Assembly (NCBI RefSeq): GCF_035916875.1
Contig: NZ_JAXUHN010000074.1
Location: 25,882 to 89,881, forward strand
DNA from: Methylomicrobium sp035916875
Lineage (GTDB): Bacteria > Pseudomonadota > Gammaproteobacteria > Methylococcales > Methylomonadaceae
DNA length: 64,000 nucleotides
Direction of reading: 5' to 3'
The notes beneath the pieces are model-generated. The model was not told the DNA's origin. It did no database searches and saw only the letters and a list, made by a program, of their open reading frames with translations. The position numbers and the translations under genes were made by a program. Shown in pieces: positions 30,449 through 39,123 of the stretch. How positions within the stretch are numbered: position 1 is the stretch's first letter; each line of letters begins with the position of its first letter.

Positions 30449-30604
30449 ATATGCCTCCCACGGATAGGCTAAACGTTTTCTATTTGCTGGTGGAAACCGA
30501 CATTTCCTAACCCATGTTATAGTGACTTAAAGAGCGCTAAATAATTCATCTTCCCTGCCCAATCTTTGCGCTATAAAATTTGTTGAACTTTTTATATGCC
30601 GTTG

Positions 30605-30711
30605 AATCTTATCTGTGCACGCATTTTACGGCGTCGGATCAGCCTCGCTCTCCCCCAGCATTGGGCTGATTTTCTTTAAACCCCAAAATACCAACCGGCA
30701 TTTTGGGGTTT
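30605..30711 (+). ncRNA. Candidate small RNA ending in a strong terminator
   Basis: A very strong terminator (30678-30711) lies on the plus strand with no plus-strand gene upstream except acnA, 450 bp away and beyond a minus-strand gene. Just before it is a second hairpin (ATCAGCC 30638-30644, GGCTGAT 30664-30670). A weak promoter could be TTGAAC (30583-30588) with AATCTT (30605-30610) at 16-bp spacing. I infer a transcript of about 100 nt; the 5' end is a guess. It matches no RNA family I recognise. Confidence 0.4.
30678..30711 (+). terminator. Rho-independent terminator
   Basis: A 12-bp perfect stem (AAACCCCAAAAT at 30678-30689, ATTTTGGGGTTT at 30700-30711) with a 10-base loop is followed by a T-rich tail (TTCTTTAT). 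It lies about 70 bp before the HDOD gene. Confidence 0.85.
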
Positions 30712-30779
30712 TCTTTATCTATTCGGCCTTTTTGTTTTGGTTTCTTTGCTATGCTCATAGCATCTTTCCCTTGCCCCCC

Positions 30780-31628
30780 ATGCGCATGTCCCCTTTAGAT
30801 CACGCCGAACTTGTTGCCCTGGTCGAAAGAATGCCGGCTTTTCCGAAAAGTGTGCAGCGAGTAGTGCAGTTGACTTCGAATATCGATGTGTCCGCGAAGG
30901 AAATCGTGCAAGTCATCGAATGCGATCCGGTATTGACAGTCAAAATCCTAAAAGTGATCAACTCCGCGTTTTACGGACTCTCGCAGAAAATCAACTCGGT
31001 GCAGCGCGCGGTCGTGCATATCGGCTTGAATACGGTCAAAAACCTCGCGATGAGCGTCGCCGCGATGGGCATGCTGAACACCTCGAACAAAGCCAATTTC
31101 AGCGCCAATGCGTTTTTGCTGCATGCCTTGACGACTGCCGCGATCAGCCGCAAACTCGCGGAACGGGCCGGCCTCAGTCAACAGGAATGCAGCGATTGTT
31201 TCGTGGCCGGCTTAATTCATGACTTCGGCAAGGTCGTGTTCGCGGAATTCATGCCGGAGCAATTTAAGCTGGCTTTAACTAAAAGCCGAGAGGATAATGT
31301 TTCACTGCATCTGACCGAGCTCGAATTCATCGGCATGAACCATGTCGAGGCCGGCACGTTGCTGGCCGAGAAATGGGGGCTTTCCGAGTTATTGATCGAT
31401 GCGATTCGGCATCATCACGGCCAGCCGGTCGATGCCTTCGGCGAATGCCTGTTTGCGGCGAATCAAATTAGCAAACAGTTGCATTTCGGTAACGGCGGCA
31501 ATCCGGTCGTCGAGCCGTTTCCCGAAGCGATAGTGAACCGGTTCGGCATGCCGCTGGAAGCCCTGATTGAGAGTCTCGGGAATCTAGGGACCGTAGTCAA
31601 AGACGCCGAGCTGTTTATCAGCCACTAA
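30780..31628 (+). CDS. HDOD domain signalling protein
   Basis: This is a stand-alone HDOD (HD-related output) domain of about 283 residues. The core ERMPAFPKSVQRVVQL, EIVQVIECDPVLTVKILKVIN and GLNTVKNLAMSVA, followed by an HD-like LIHDFGKVVFAEF, is typical. HDOD proteins act in signal transduction, often linked to c-di-GMP or stress responses. I start it at the ATG at 30780, because the longer open frame passes through the terminator at 30678-30711. It lies 16 bp before the beta-lactamase-fold gene. Confidence 0.9.
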   Translation: MRMSPLDHAELVALVERMPAFPKSVQRVVQLTSNIDVSAKEIVQVIECDPVLTVKILKVINSAFYGLSQKINSVQRAVVHIGLNTVKNLAMSVAAMGMLNTSNKANFSANAFLLHALTTAAISRKLAERAGLSQQECSDCFVAGLIHDFGKVVFAEFMPEQFKLALTKSREDNVSLHLTELEFIGMNHVEAGTLLAEKWGLSELLIDAIRHHHGQPVDAFGECLFAANQISKQLHFGNGGNPVVEPFPEAIVNRFGMPLEALIESLGNLGTVVKDAELFISH

Positions 31629-31644
31629 TAACAAAAATGTAGGC

Positions 31645-32526
31645 ATGAAATTTAAATTTTGGGGGGTCAGGGGCTCCATCCCGACGCCGGGGCCGCAGAC
31701 CGTCAAATACGGCGGCAATACGACCTGCATCGAAATCAGGACTGACCGAAACGAGCTGATCATTCTCGACGCCGGCACCGGCATACATACGCTCGCACAA
31801 ACCTTGCTCAAGGACATGCCGATCACCGCGCATATTTTCATCACTCATACCCATTGGGACCATATCCAGGGCCTGCCTTTTTTCATTCCGATTTTTTTCA
31901 AAAACAATCGGATCACTATCTATGGCGGCCTCGATCCGGTCACAGGCGAAAACATCAACCGAGCGTTGTCCGCGCAGTTGCAATACAGTTATTTTCCGAT
32001 TCATGAAGCGCAGTTGAAAGCCAGAATCGACTACATGACGATCAGACCGGGCGAAACGGTCAGCACCGGTAGCGCCCGAATTACCCCGATCATTTTGAAT
32101 CATCCGGTATTGAATTTCGGCTACCGCGTCGATTGCGACGGCTCCTCGCTGTTTTTTACCGGTGACTTCGAAAGCCCGGCCAATATCTATCAGAGTGAGG
32201 ACGACGACTATGAATCTTACCGTTTTTTCCTGGGCGAAAAACATCAGGAAATCATAAAGGCGATGAACGGAGTGGATGCCCTCATCGTTGACTCTTCCTA
32301 TACCGATGAAGAGTACGCGATCCGGGTGGGCTGGGGGCATGGAACTTACCGTTCCGGCATCAAACTGGCGGACGAGGCGAAGGCGAAACGATTGTTTCTG
32401 ACTCATCATGAACCAACCCGGACCGATGCCGACCTCGATCTGATTTACCAAGGCCTTTTGGAACAACACCCGCAGTTTGCGGACAAACTGTTCATTGCGC
32501 GCGAAGGGCTGGAAGTCTGCCTTTAA
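31645..32526 (+). CDS. Metallo-beta-lactamase fold hydrolase
   Basis: A 293-residue MBL-fold protein with the intact metal motif THTHWDH in [16 protein letters not shown], a metal-binding FFTGDFE, and a C-terminal [12 protein letters not shown]. The N-terminus [22 protein letters not shown] is characteristic of a group of MBL proteins related to phosphodiesterases. The substrate is unknown. Pairing with the upstream HDOD gene suggests a shared signalling role, for example nucleotide turnover, but that is inference. Confidence 0.88.
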   Translation: MKFKFWGVRGSIPTPGPQTVKYGGNTTCIEIRTDRNELIILDAGTGIHTLAQTLLKDMPITAHIFITHTHWDHIQGLPFFIPIFFKNNRITIYGGLDPVTGENINRALSAQLQYSYFPIHEAQLKARIDYMTIRPGETVSTGSARITPIILNHPVLNFGYRVDCDGSSLFFTGDFESPANIYQSEDDDYESYRFFLGEKHQEIIKAMNGVDALIVDSSYTDEEYAIRVGWGHGTYRSGIKLADEAKAKRLFLTHHEPTRTDADLDLIYQGLLEQHPQFADKLFIAREGLEVCL

Positions 32527-33131
32527 GCCTCGTCCGGTCTTGTAAACAAATGATCCAGCGCCTGATGCGCCTCGTCCACGCCGCTTTTTTTCAGCGATGA
32601 AAACAGCTGCACAGTCAAAGGCATAGGCGCGCCGCTAAGCTCTTCCTGCACCCGCAGCAATACGGCTTTGGCCGCGCCGAAGCTCAATTTGTCGGCTTTG
32701 GTCAGTAGAATATGCACGGGCAATTCGGAATGCCCGCACCATTCCAGCATCAGCCAGTCAAATTCGGTCAAGGGATGCCGCGCATCCATCACCAGCACGA
32801 TTCCGCACAAGGCTTTGCGCCGATTCATATACTCCTCGATCGCTTTTTGCCACTGCTGTTTGATCGCCAGCGGCGCACTCGCAAATCCGTAGCCGGGCAG
32901 GTCGACAAAGCGCCTATGTTCATCGATCGCGAAAAAATTGAGCATTTGCGTCCGCCCCGGGGTTTTGCTGATCCGAGCCAGCGCATTTTGCCGGGTCAAC
33001 GTATTCAGCGCGCTCGATTTACCCGCGTTCGAGCGTCCGGCAAAGGCGATTTCCAGCCCGTGATCGGGAGGCGCATGTTTCAGGTTGGGTGCACTGTTAA
33101 TAAATTTTGCTTGGTGATAAACTGGGTTCAT
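32523..33131 (-). CDS. engB: Ribosome biogenesis GTPase EngB (YihA/YsxC)
   Basis: EngB is an essential GTPase of large-subunit assembly. The G1 box is [14 protein letters not shown]3 is DLPGYG, and G4 is LTKADKL; the length is 202 residues. Its stop overlaps the end of the convergent MBL gene by 4 bp. It is divergent from cytochrome c4, a frequent arrangement in Gammaproteobacteria. Confidence 0.96.
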   Translation of the reverse strand: MNPVYHQAKFINSAPNLKHAPPDHGLEIAFAGRSNAGKSSALNTLTRQNALARISKTPGRTQMLNFFAIDEHRRFVDLPGYGFASAPLAIKQQWQKAIEEYMNRRKALCGIVLVMDARHPLTEFDWLMLEWCGHSELPVHILLTKADKLSFGAAKAVLLRVQEELSGAPMPLTVQLFSSLKKSGVDEAHQALDHLFTRPDEA

Positions 33132-33237
33132 CGCTGTCTCGCATCACTATGGCAAATAGGGTAGAATCCCGCGCTAGAATGGAAACAGTCAATTCCGAAC
33201 GTCATAAAAATAACGAAAAATTCCGAGGGGGAGTCTG

Positions 33238-33921
33238 ATGAAAATAAAATTGCTGGCAGTTGCAATAGGTATCGCGATCTACGGCACCGCTACTATTTTA
33301 CACGCGGAGGGCAATGCGCGCGCAGGAAAAGACAAAGCCGCCTCATGCAACAGTTGCCACGGTGACAACGGCAACAGTGTGGCGCCGAACTTTCCGAAAC
33401 TGGCCCAGCAGCATGCGTCCTATTTGGTCAAGCAATTGCGCGCCTTCAAGGAAGGAGCCCGTAAAGATCCAATGATGTCGGCGATGGCGCTGCCGTTGTC
33501 CGATGGCGACATGGCCGACATCGGCGCTTATTACGCGGCACAGAAAATCTCCGCGAACTCGATGCCGACACTGCCGCCGCCACCCGATGAAGACGAAGAC
33601 GAGCAGCCGGCCGCACCTGCCGGAAAGCCCAAATCGGTACCCGAACTGATTGCGCAGGGCAGCGATTTATACCGTAACGGCGATCTGCAACGCGAAGTGT
33701 CCGCCTGCATCGCCTGCCACGGTCCGTTTGGCGAAGGCAACCAGCCGGCCGCGTTCCCGGCCCTGCATTCGCAACATGCCGACTATTTGATCAAAACGTT
33801 GACCGATTTCAAATCCGGCGCGCGCGGCAATACCCCGGAAAACATGATGCACATGATCGCCAAAAAGATGACAGACGAAGAGATTCGGGCGGTTGCCTAT
33901 GCTATTTCGATGATGAAATAG
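33238..33921 (+). CDS. Diheme cytochrome c4
   Basis: This periplasmic electron carrier has two heme c sites, CNSCH (Cys 37) and CIACH (Cys 157), each in its own cytochrome c domain. A signal peptide ends near LHAEGN. The two lobes are joined by a proline- and acid-rich linker (LPPPPDEDEDEQPAAPAG) longer than in most c4 proteins. C4 usually donates electrons to terminal oxidases. A clear GGGGGAG-type ribosome site precedes the ATG at 33238. Confidence 0.95.
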   Translation: MKIKLLAVAIGIAIYGTATILHAEGNARAGKDKAASCNSCHGDNGNSVAPNFPKLAQQHASYLVKQLRAFKEGARKDPMMSAMALPLSDGDMADIGAYYAAQKISANSMPTLPPPPDEDEDEQPAAPAGKPKSVPELIAQGSDLYRNGDLQREVSACIACHGPFGEGNQPAAFPALHSQHADYLIKTLTDFKSGARGNTPENMMHMIAKKMTDEEIRAVAYAISMMK

Positions 33922-34166
33922 CCACGTTTAAAAAAGCTCTTGCCGATCAACTGTTAGGTTAGGACATTCCTCGGCTTTAGCGCCGGGGAACGCCGATCCG
34001 GAGGAGGCAATCTCTGCACTTGCCAAGTCAACCGTAGGCTGCCTCGCCTACCGCTTGCATCTCTGAATAACGCGGAAAGTTCCGCCAGCGGAATCAGCTC
34101 CACCGCTTTATCTGACTGATAGCCGTTTGCCAACGGTCGTTTACAACCACATGGGAAATCGAATAA
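33922..34166. other. Spacer with possible IS605-type end remnant
   Basis: Around 33972-33990 lies CGGCTTTAGCGCCGG, a hairpin similar to the right ends of IS200/IS605 elements. The 150 bp beyond it contain no intact gene; minus-strand frames give only low-quality protein. This may be the eroded end of a tnpB-type element, but the match is too short to be sure. Confidence 0.25.
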
Positions 34167-34997
34167 ATGTCTAAAAATTTTCTTCAAATCGGACTCATCA
34201 TTTTGATCCTTGCCGTTTTGGCGGGAGTTTCCGCATTCTTCTATCTAAAAATGCAGAAACAACCCGGCAGCGAAGCCGCCGCGCCTGAGCAGACCACGGT
34301 AACGCCGCCGGCGGCCGCCGTGACACAACCGATTGCCGAAGCCGCCCCGGCGCAGACCGCTGCACTTCAGCCTGCCGGCGAATCCACCGCGCCTGCGCCA
34401 ACCGAGCAAACCGCCGCTCCCGCCGAAAGCCCGGCGGCGGAAGAACTGACCGGCTATGAAACCCTGGCGACGCCGCAGCCGACTCAGAATCCCGACAAAA
34501 TCGAGGTGATCGAGTTTTTCTGGTACGGTTGCCCGCATTGCTACGATTTTGAGCCGATTCTCGAAAGCTGGGTCAAAAAGATGCCGGTCAACGTCGATTT
34601 CATCCGCCAGCCGGCCGCGTTCAGCGATCTCTGGGCTAAGCACGCGAAAGCGTTTTATGTCGCCCAGGCCTTGGGCGTGCTCGATAAGGTCCATGCCGAC
34701 TTCTTCGATGCTTTGCAGAACAAGCACCAAAAGCTGGAAACCGAGGAGCAATTGGGCGCCTTCTTTGCCGCCCACGGCGTCAAGGAAGCCGACTTCCATG
34801 ACGCCTATAATTCCTTCCTGGTCGACACCAAAGTCCGCCAGGCCGCCGTTACGCCAGCGCGCTACGGCGTAACCGGCGTACCGGTGCTGATCGTGAACGG
34901 CAAATACAAGGTCGACGGCAAATCGGCGGGGTCGCATGAAAAGATGATCGAGGTCATGAACCAGTTGATCAAGAAAGAAAGCGCGGCGAAAAAATAG
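34167..34997 (+). CDS. dsbA: Membrane-anchored DsbA-like thiol:disulfide oxidoreductase
   Basis: The protein introduces disulfides into periplasmic proteins. A single membrane helix (residues 7-27) anchors it, an Ala/Pro/Gln-rich linker (about 30-95) follows, and then a DsbA thioredoxin-fold domain (about 105-275). The active site is CPHC (residues 122-125, in WYGCPHCYDF), and the cis-proline loop reads GVTGVPVLIV. Classical DsbA is soluble and about 210 residues; the anchor and linker make this 276. Its position after cytochrome c4 is common in Gammaproteobacteria. Confidence 0.93.
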   Translation: MSKNFLQIGLIILILAVLAGVSAFFYLKMQKQPGSEAAAPEQTTVTPPAAAVTQPIAEAAPAQTAALQPAGESTAPAPTEQTAAPAESPAAEELTGYETLATPQPTQNPDKIEVIEFFWYGCPHCYDFEPILESWVKKMPVNVDFIRQPAAFSDLWAKHAKAFYVAQALGVLDKVHADFFDALQNKHQKLETEEQLGAFFAAHGVKEADFHDAYNSFLVDTKVRQAAVTPARYGVTGVPVLIVNGKYKVDGKSAGSHEKMIEVMNQLIKKESAAKK

Positions 34998-35019
34998 CCC
35001 GAATACCTTCCATATCGCT

Positions 35020-35037
35020 CCCGCGCTTCTGCGCGGG
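35020..35037 (+). terminator. Terminator hairpin after dsbA
   Basis: A GC-rich 7-bp stem (CCCGCGC, loop TTCT, GCGCGGG) lies 23 bp after the dsbA stop and is followed by AATGCTTTT, a moderate T tract. It is well placed to end the dsbA transcript. Confidence 0.65.
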
Positions 35038-35128
35038 AATGCTTTTAGCCGCTCTCCCAGGCGGTGCGTGATTTCAGGTTCTAACAAGCTCTCAATTAAG
35101 CGCGGTATCGATTTAGGCTACCGCCGCA

Positions 35129-35839
35129 TCAATACCAAAACCGCATCCCGACCACAAAGCGCACGCTATTTTGTTGCCGGAGCAGAGATTTTTCCTCGAC
35201 ATAATCGAAACCAATATAGGGCGCGAATTCACGCTCGATTTCGTAGCGCAAGCGCATGCCGGCTTCGAATTCGGTCACGCCGGACTTGACGCCTCGGTTT
35301 TGGATGTCCCAGGCGGCGACATTGACCTCGATGCGCGGTTGCAGGATCAGACGCTGGGTCAGCAGCAATTCATAACCCAGATTCAACCTGCCGAGCAAAT
35401 TGCCGTTTTCGTTGATGAAGGCGGCGCTTTCGACTTCGATGAAATAAGGCGCAAGTCCCTGGAAACCGATCACCGCATCATAGGTTCGTTCCGGTTCGAA
35501 AGCCCGGCGCGCGCCGATCTGAAAATCCCAATAGGTGCTGATGTTGCGGCTGTAAAGCATTTGCAGATCGGCGCGCCCGAAGATGCCTTGGTCGGCCGAA
35601 TAATCGCCTTCGGTTTTCAGATAAAACTTGTGCTCGTCGTTGCCTATCCAATTTCTGATATCCCACTTGAACAAATGCAGTTGATCGTTGCCCTCGTATT
35701 CGAAACGCTCGGCCATGAACTGGCTTAAAATCATATTGTCATCCTGCGCTCTCGCCGGATACAGGCCAACCGTCCAGACCAGCATGCTCCAACGCAGGAT
35801 GCGGTGGTATTGGCGATATATACAAGAATGGCTCCTCAT
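35129..35839 (-). CDS. copB: Copper resistance outer-membrane protein CopB
   Basis: CopB is an outer-membrane beta-barrel partner of CopA. The 236-residue protein has a signal peptide (ending near ARAQDD), then the family's strand-rich core: MAERFEYEGNDQLHLFKW, WIGNDEHKFYLKTEGDY, and the C-terminus VRFVVGMRFWY. It lacks the long Met/His-rich N-terminal repeat of some CopB proteins; those motifs are in CopA here. Its ATG overlaps the copA stop (TGATG), so the two are coupled. Confidence 0.92.
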   Translation of the reverse strand: MRSHSCIYRQYHRILRWSMLVWTVGLYPARAQDDNMILSQFMAERFEYEGNDQLHLFKWDIRNWIGNDEHKFYLKTEGDYSADQGIFGRADLQMLYSRNISTYWDFQIGARRAFEPERTYDAVIGFQGLAPYFIEVESAAFINENGNLLGRLNLGYELLLTQRLILQPRIEVNVAAWDIQNRGVKSGVTEFEAGMRLRYEIEREFAPYIGFDYVEEKSLLRQQNSVRFVVGMRFWY

Positions 35840-37515
35840 CAGTCAGTTCGCTCCCCTTTCTCGACGATCAGCTTCCGAAACATGCCGGCATCCATGTGGT
35901 ACAGCAGATGGCAATGAAACGCCCATTCGCCTTCAGCATCGGCCACAACGATCACGCTGACCGTCTTTCCCGGCGGCACATTGATCACATGTTTTTTCGG
36001 ATTATAGGCGCCGTTGCCATTATCGAGATATTGCCACAGACCGTGCAGATGGATCGGATGATTCATCATCGTTTCGTTGACGTAGGTAAAACGGATATGT
36101 TCGCCGAACTTGACCCGGATCGGCTCAGACTCCGAATATTTGATGTCGTCGAACGACCAGATATAGCGGTACATATTGCCGGTCAGGCGCAGTGTAATTT
36201 CACGATCGGGTTGCCGCCATTCGGGGTTCGGAGCCGCCGCCATCAGATGCTGATAACTCAATGCCTTGTATGAGCCCATCGCCGGAGCTTCCTGCCTACT
36301 CTTTTCCGGCTCGGTCATGGGCATCGAAGCGCCATGCCCCTGATGCATCGTATGCTCCGAATGTTCTGCGTGCTCCGCATCGATCGGCTTCTCAGCCGTG
36401 TCACTCATCGGCATGCCCTCATGTTGATCATGATGATCATGCTCACCATGGCCACCATGCCCCTCCATGTCCGCCATTGTCAACAAGGTCCGCGGGCGCA
36501 TTTTGGGCAACTCCGCCAGCAGGCCGATCCGTGGCGTCAATGTTGCCGCGGCAAAGCCGCTGCGGTCCATCGCTTCGGCGAAAATCCGGTAAGCCCGATC
36601 CGCTTTCGGCTCGACCAGGACATCATAGGTTTCGGCAACCGCGATCCGGAATTCTTCGACATCGACCGGCATCACCGCTTGCCCGTCGGCCGCGATCACG
36701 TGCATCGCAAGCCCCGGAATTCTGACATCGAAATACGTCATCGCGGAAGCATTGATGATGCGCAGGCGTACCCTGTCGCCGGAACTGAACAGCCCGGTCC
36801 AGTTCATCGCCGGCGTGTGCCCGTTGACCAAAAAATGATAGGTCGCGCCGGTCACATCGGCCAAATCGGTCGGCTCCATGCGCATCTGCCCCCAAGCCAG
36901 CCGGTCGCTTATGGTGTCGGAGAAACCGTGTTGACGAATATCGTTGAAAAAATCAAACACGGTTCTTTTCTGGAAATTATAGTAATCGCTCTGCTTTTTC
37001 AGCCGCGCGTGCGTCCGGTAAGGATCGGCTTCGGGCCAGTCGGAAAGCAGCAGCACATAATCGCGCTCGGCCGGACTCTGCGGCGGCACGGGATCGATCA
37101 CCAGCGCGCCGAACAAGCCCTGCTGCTCCTGCATACCGGAATGTCCGTGATACCAGTAGGTCCCGTGCTGTTTGACCTGAAACCGGTACGTGAAGGTTTC
37201 TCCCGGTTCGATGCCGGGAAAACTGACGCCGGGCACGCCGTCCATTTGATAAGGCAGCACGATGCCGTGCCAGTGGATCGACGTGGGTTCTTGCAGCCGA
37301 TTGATGACATGTAACGTAACGTCTTCACCCTCGCGCCAGTGCAGGGTAGGGGAGGGCAAGCCGTCATTGGCGACGATTGCGGTTTGTTTTTTTCCGGTCA
37401 GGTTGACCAACTTCTCGCCGATCGAGAGGGTGTAAGTATCTGCCGCAGCCAAACCGAACCACAGATGCGATAGACATAGCGTGAAAAAGAAAAACCGGCG
37501 GAGCGATATTTTCAT
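35839..37515 (-). CDS. copA: Periplasmic multicopper oxidase CopA
   Basis: CopA oxidises or sequesters periplasmic Cu(I). The protein has 558 residues with an N-terminal signal peptide; the first cupredoxin domain has the IHWHGI and WYHGHSG copper ligands, and the C-terminal domain has HPIHLHGLW and HCHLLYHMDAGM. Between them (about residues 345-425) is a Met/His-rich loop with motifs such as GHGGHGEHDHHDQHEGM, typical of CopA copper-binding loops. Twin arginines are not evident, so export may be Sec-dependent. It is divergent from the HvfA-like gene, with 271 bp of shared promoter region. Confidence 0.95.
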   Translation of the reverse strand: MKISLRRFFFFTLCLSHLWFGLAAADTYTLSIGEKLVNLTGKKQTAIVANDGLPSPTLHWREGEDVTLHVINRLQEPTSIHWHGIVLPYQMDGVPGVSFPGIEPGETFTYRFQVKQHGTYWYHGHSGMQEQQGLFGALVIDPVPPQSPAERDYVLLLSDWPEADPYRTHARLKKQSDYYNFQKRTVFDFFNDIRQHGFSDTISDRLAWGQMRMEPTDLADVTGATYHFLVNGHTPAMNWTGLFSSGDRVRLRIINASAMTYFDVRIPGLAMHVIAADGQAVMPVDVEEFRIAVAETYDVLVEPKADRAYRIFAEAMDRSGFAAATLTPRIGLLAELPKMRPRTLLTMADMEGHGGHGEHDHHDQHEGMPMSDTAEKPIDAEHAEHSEHTMHQGHGASMPMTEPEKSRQEAPAMGSYKALSYQHLMAAAPNPEWRQPDREITLRLTGNMYRYIWSFDDIKYSESEPIRVKFGEHIRFTYVNETMMNHPIHLHGLWQYLDNGNGAYNPKKHVINVPPGKTVSVIVVADAEGEWAFHCHLLYHMDAGMFRKLIVEKGERTD

Positions 37516-37786
37516 GGTAAAGCCGACAAGAGTTTAGGGTTCTTCGCACTCGAAGATAACGTCTACTAATCGCTCAAATGCGCTGCGTGGTAACGATGGA
37601 ATGAATTTTTTACGGCTTGTACAAGACTACAATCGCAAGTGGCGAAAAGGCAAGAAAATCTGTATAGTCGGCGATTGCATATCCGGTTTATGACTATATT
37701 CATCTCTTATTCAGATGTCTACCGTAGATTTACAACCACTCGGTCGGTTCAATGGCCGAACATTATTTTAATAACGAGGAGTTACC
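37516..37786. promoter_or_regulatory. Divergent control region between copA and the HvfA-like gene
   Basis: This 271-bp region must carry promoters for both the copAB operon and the RiPP cluster. It contains the palindrome TTGTACAA near 37617 and a direct ribosome site (GAGGAG) for the precursor gene. No known copper operator consensus can be named with confidence, and no regulator gene is adjacent. Confidence 0.4.
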
Positions 37787-38179
37787 ATGAAAAAAATGAA
37801 TAAATCGCCTTTGGCCGCTGCGATGGGCGCAGCTATCATCTCAACCCTGTCAGCAACTGCCAACGCTGAAGCCAATCCGTTCGGCATGGCCGAGTTGAAC
37901 AGCGGTTACATGCAAGTCGCGGCCGGCGAAATGGCCTGCGGCGCGAACATGGGCGGCATGGACAAATCCAATATGCCGCCTGCCAACAAAACGGCGGAAG
38001 GCGCATGTGCCGGCCAAAAAATGGCCGCTCCGGCACCCGCTAAAGCCGCCGAAGGCAAATGCGGTGAAGGCAAATGCGGTGGCATGATGGATGACGGAAA
38101 GATGAAAAAAGGCATGGAAAGCGTCTGCGGCGCGATGATGAAAGGCAAGGAAGGCTCTTGCGGCGCGACGAAGAAATAA
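37787..38179 (+). CDS. hvfA: HvfA-like RiPP precursor (EGKCG motif peptide)
   Basis: This is a 130-residue exported precursor with a signal peptide (ending near ANAEANP) and the family's NPFGMAELNSGYMQVA start. The C-terminal part is rich in Cys, Met, Gly and Lys. Two canonical EGKCG motifs lie in tandem at residues 89-98, encoded by an exact 15-bp repeat (38051-38080); degenerate Cys motifs (EGACAG, ESVCGA, EGSCGA) surround them. In Haemophilus HvfA, EGKCG cysteines are converted to oxazolone and thioamide by HvfBC, giving a copper-binding product. Here hvfB- and hvfC-like genes follow and copAB is divergent, so a copper role is well supported by context. Confidence 0.85.
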   Translation: MKKMNKSPLAAAMGAAIISTLSATANAEANPFGMAELNSGYMQVAAGEMACGANMGGMDKSNMPPANKTAEGACAGQKMAAPAPAKAAEGKCGEGKCGGMMDDGKMKKGMESVCGAMMKGKEGSCGATKK

Positions 38180-38191
38180 TTCGGCCCGAAG

Positions 38192-38223
38192 CCGAGGGAG
38201 AGGCGCCTTCGCCGCTCCCTCGG
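38192..38223 (+). terminator. Hairpin between hvfA and hvfB (attenuator candidate)
   Basis: A strong stem (CCGAGGGAG 38192-38200, CTCCCTCGG 38215-38223, extended by GGCG/CGCC around CCTT) begins 13 bp after the precursor stop and is followed by TTGAATTTTT. It could partly stop transcription or protect the upstream mRNA, so that the peptide is made in excess over its modifying enzymes. Confidence 0.6.
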
Positions 38224-38268
38224 GAGTTGAATTTTTCCGATACCGCAAATCCTTTCAAACGCCCTTTT

Positions 38269-39117
38269 ATGCCGCATTTTCTCGTTCTAGGCGCGGGCCT
38301 CGGCCTGAGGCGGTCTTTGCTCGCTGAAATCGCCGACAACCCGCCTGCGCAAACGGTCGGTTTCTTTGAGGTCGCCCCCGAAAACTGGATCACGCTCGGC
38401 GGCCGATTCGGCAAACAATTCCGCGCGCTGACCGAACGCTTTGATTTCGTCTGCCACGGTCTGTCCTTATCGCTCGGCAGCAGCGATCCTCTCGATGAAA
38501 AGCTGGCGCTGGATATCAAACGCTTCATGGCCGAACATCAAATCAAGCTGTACAGCGAACATTTGAGTTATTGTAGCCACAACGGCCATCTTTACGACCT
38601 GATGCCGATCCCGTTTACGGAAGACGCGGTCAGGCACGTCGCATCACGCATACGGCGCGTACAGGAACTGCTCGAGCAACGCATCGCGATCGAAAACGTC
38701 TCTTACTATGCCGCGCCCGGCCAGGAAATGGCCGAGATCGATTTTTTCAATGCGGTCGTGCAGGAAGCCGATTGCGACATCCTGCTCGACATCAACAACA
38801 TCTATGTGAACAGTGTCAATCACGGTTACGACGCCGAAGCCTTTTTAAAGGCAATACCGGCCGACCGCATCGCCTATGCGCACATCGCCGGGCACTATGT
38901 CGAAGAGGAAGACTTTCTGGTCGATACGCACGGAGCGGAGGTGATCGATCCGGTCTGGAAATTGCTCGGCAAGGCCTACGAGCTTTACGGCGTGTTTCCG
39001 ACGCTGCTCGAACGCGACTTCAATCTGCCGCCGCTTGCAGAACTGCTCAGGGAAGTTCAGACGATCAAAACGATACAGGACGCCTGGCGCATCGAACACG
39101 CAAAACGTTCGGCCTGA
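38269..39117 (+). CDS. hvfB: MNIO-family (DUF692) RiPP-modifying enzyme, HvfB-like
   Basis: Multinuclear non-heme iron oxygenases use two or three iron ions on a TIM barrel to modify cysteines of a precursor peptide. The protein (282 residues from the ATG at 38269) has the family's metal-binding segments: FEVAPENW, FVCHGLSLSLG, YSEHLSYCSHNGHLYD, IENVSYY, ILLDINNIYVN, AHIAGHY and DTHGAEV. The open frame extends back into hvfA, but that part is not conserved. The start lacks a strong ribosome site. It lies between the precursor and the DUF2063 partner. Confidence 0.92.
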   Translation: MPHFLVLGAGLGLRRSLLAEIADNPPAQTVGFFEVAPENWITLGGRFGKQFRALTERFDFVCHGLSLSLGSSDPLDEKLALDIKRFMAEHQIKLYSEHLSYCSHNGHLYDLMPIPFTEDAVRHVASRIRRVQELLEQRIAIENVSYYAAPGQEMAEIDFFNAVVQEADCDILLDINNIYVNSVNHGYDAEAFLKAIPADRIAYAHIAGHYVEEEDFLVDTHGAEVIDPVWKLLGKAYELYGVFPTLLERDFNLPPLAELLREVQTIKTIQDAWRIEHAKRSA

Positions 39118-39123
39118 TTGACG

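Noticed and set aside
30615..30779. N-terminal extension of the HDOD protein
   Set aside because: It would be translated through a strong terminator and encodes a hydrophobic segment foreign to HDOD proteins; the ATG at 30780 fits the family.
31618..32469. 283-codon frame opposite the MBL-fold gene
   Set aside because: Antisense to an intact MBL gene with the THTHWDH motif; no domain and no ribosome site.
34245..35087. 280-codon frame opposite dsbA
   Set aside because: Low-complexity, glycine- and arginine-rich shadow of the Ala/Pro-rich DsbA linker.
36334..37314. 326-codon frame opposite copA
   Set aside because: His-rich because it is antisense to the Met/His-rich CopA loop; no independent support.
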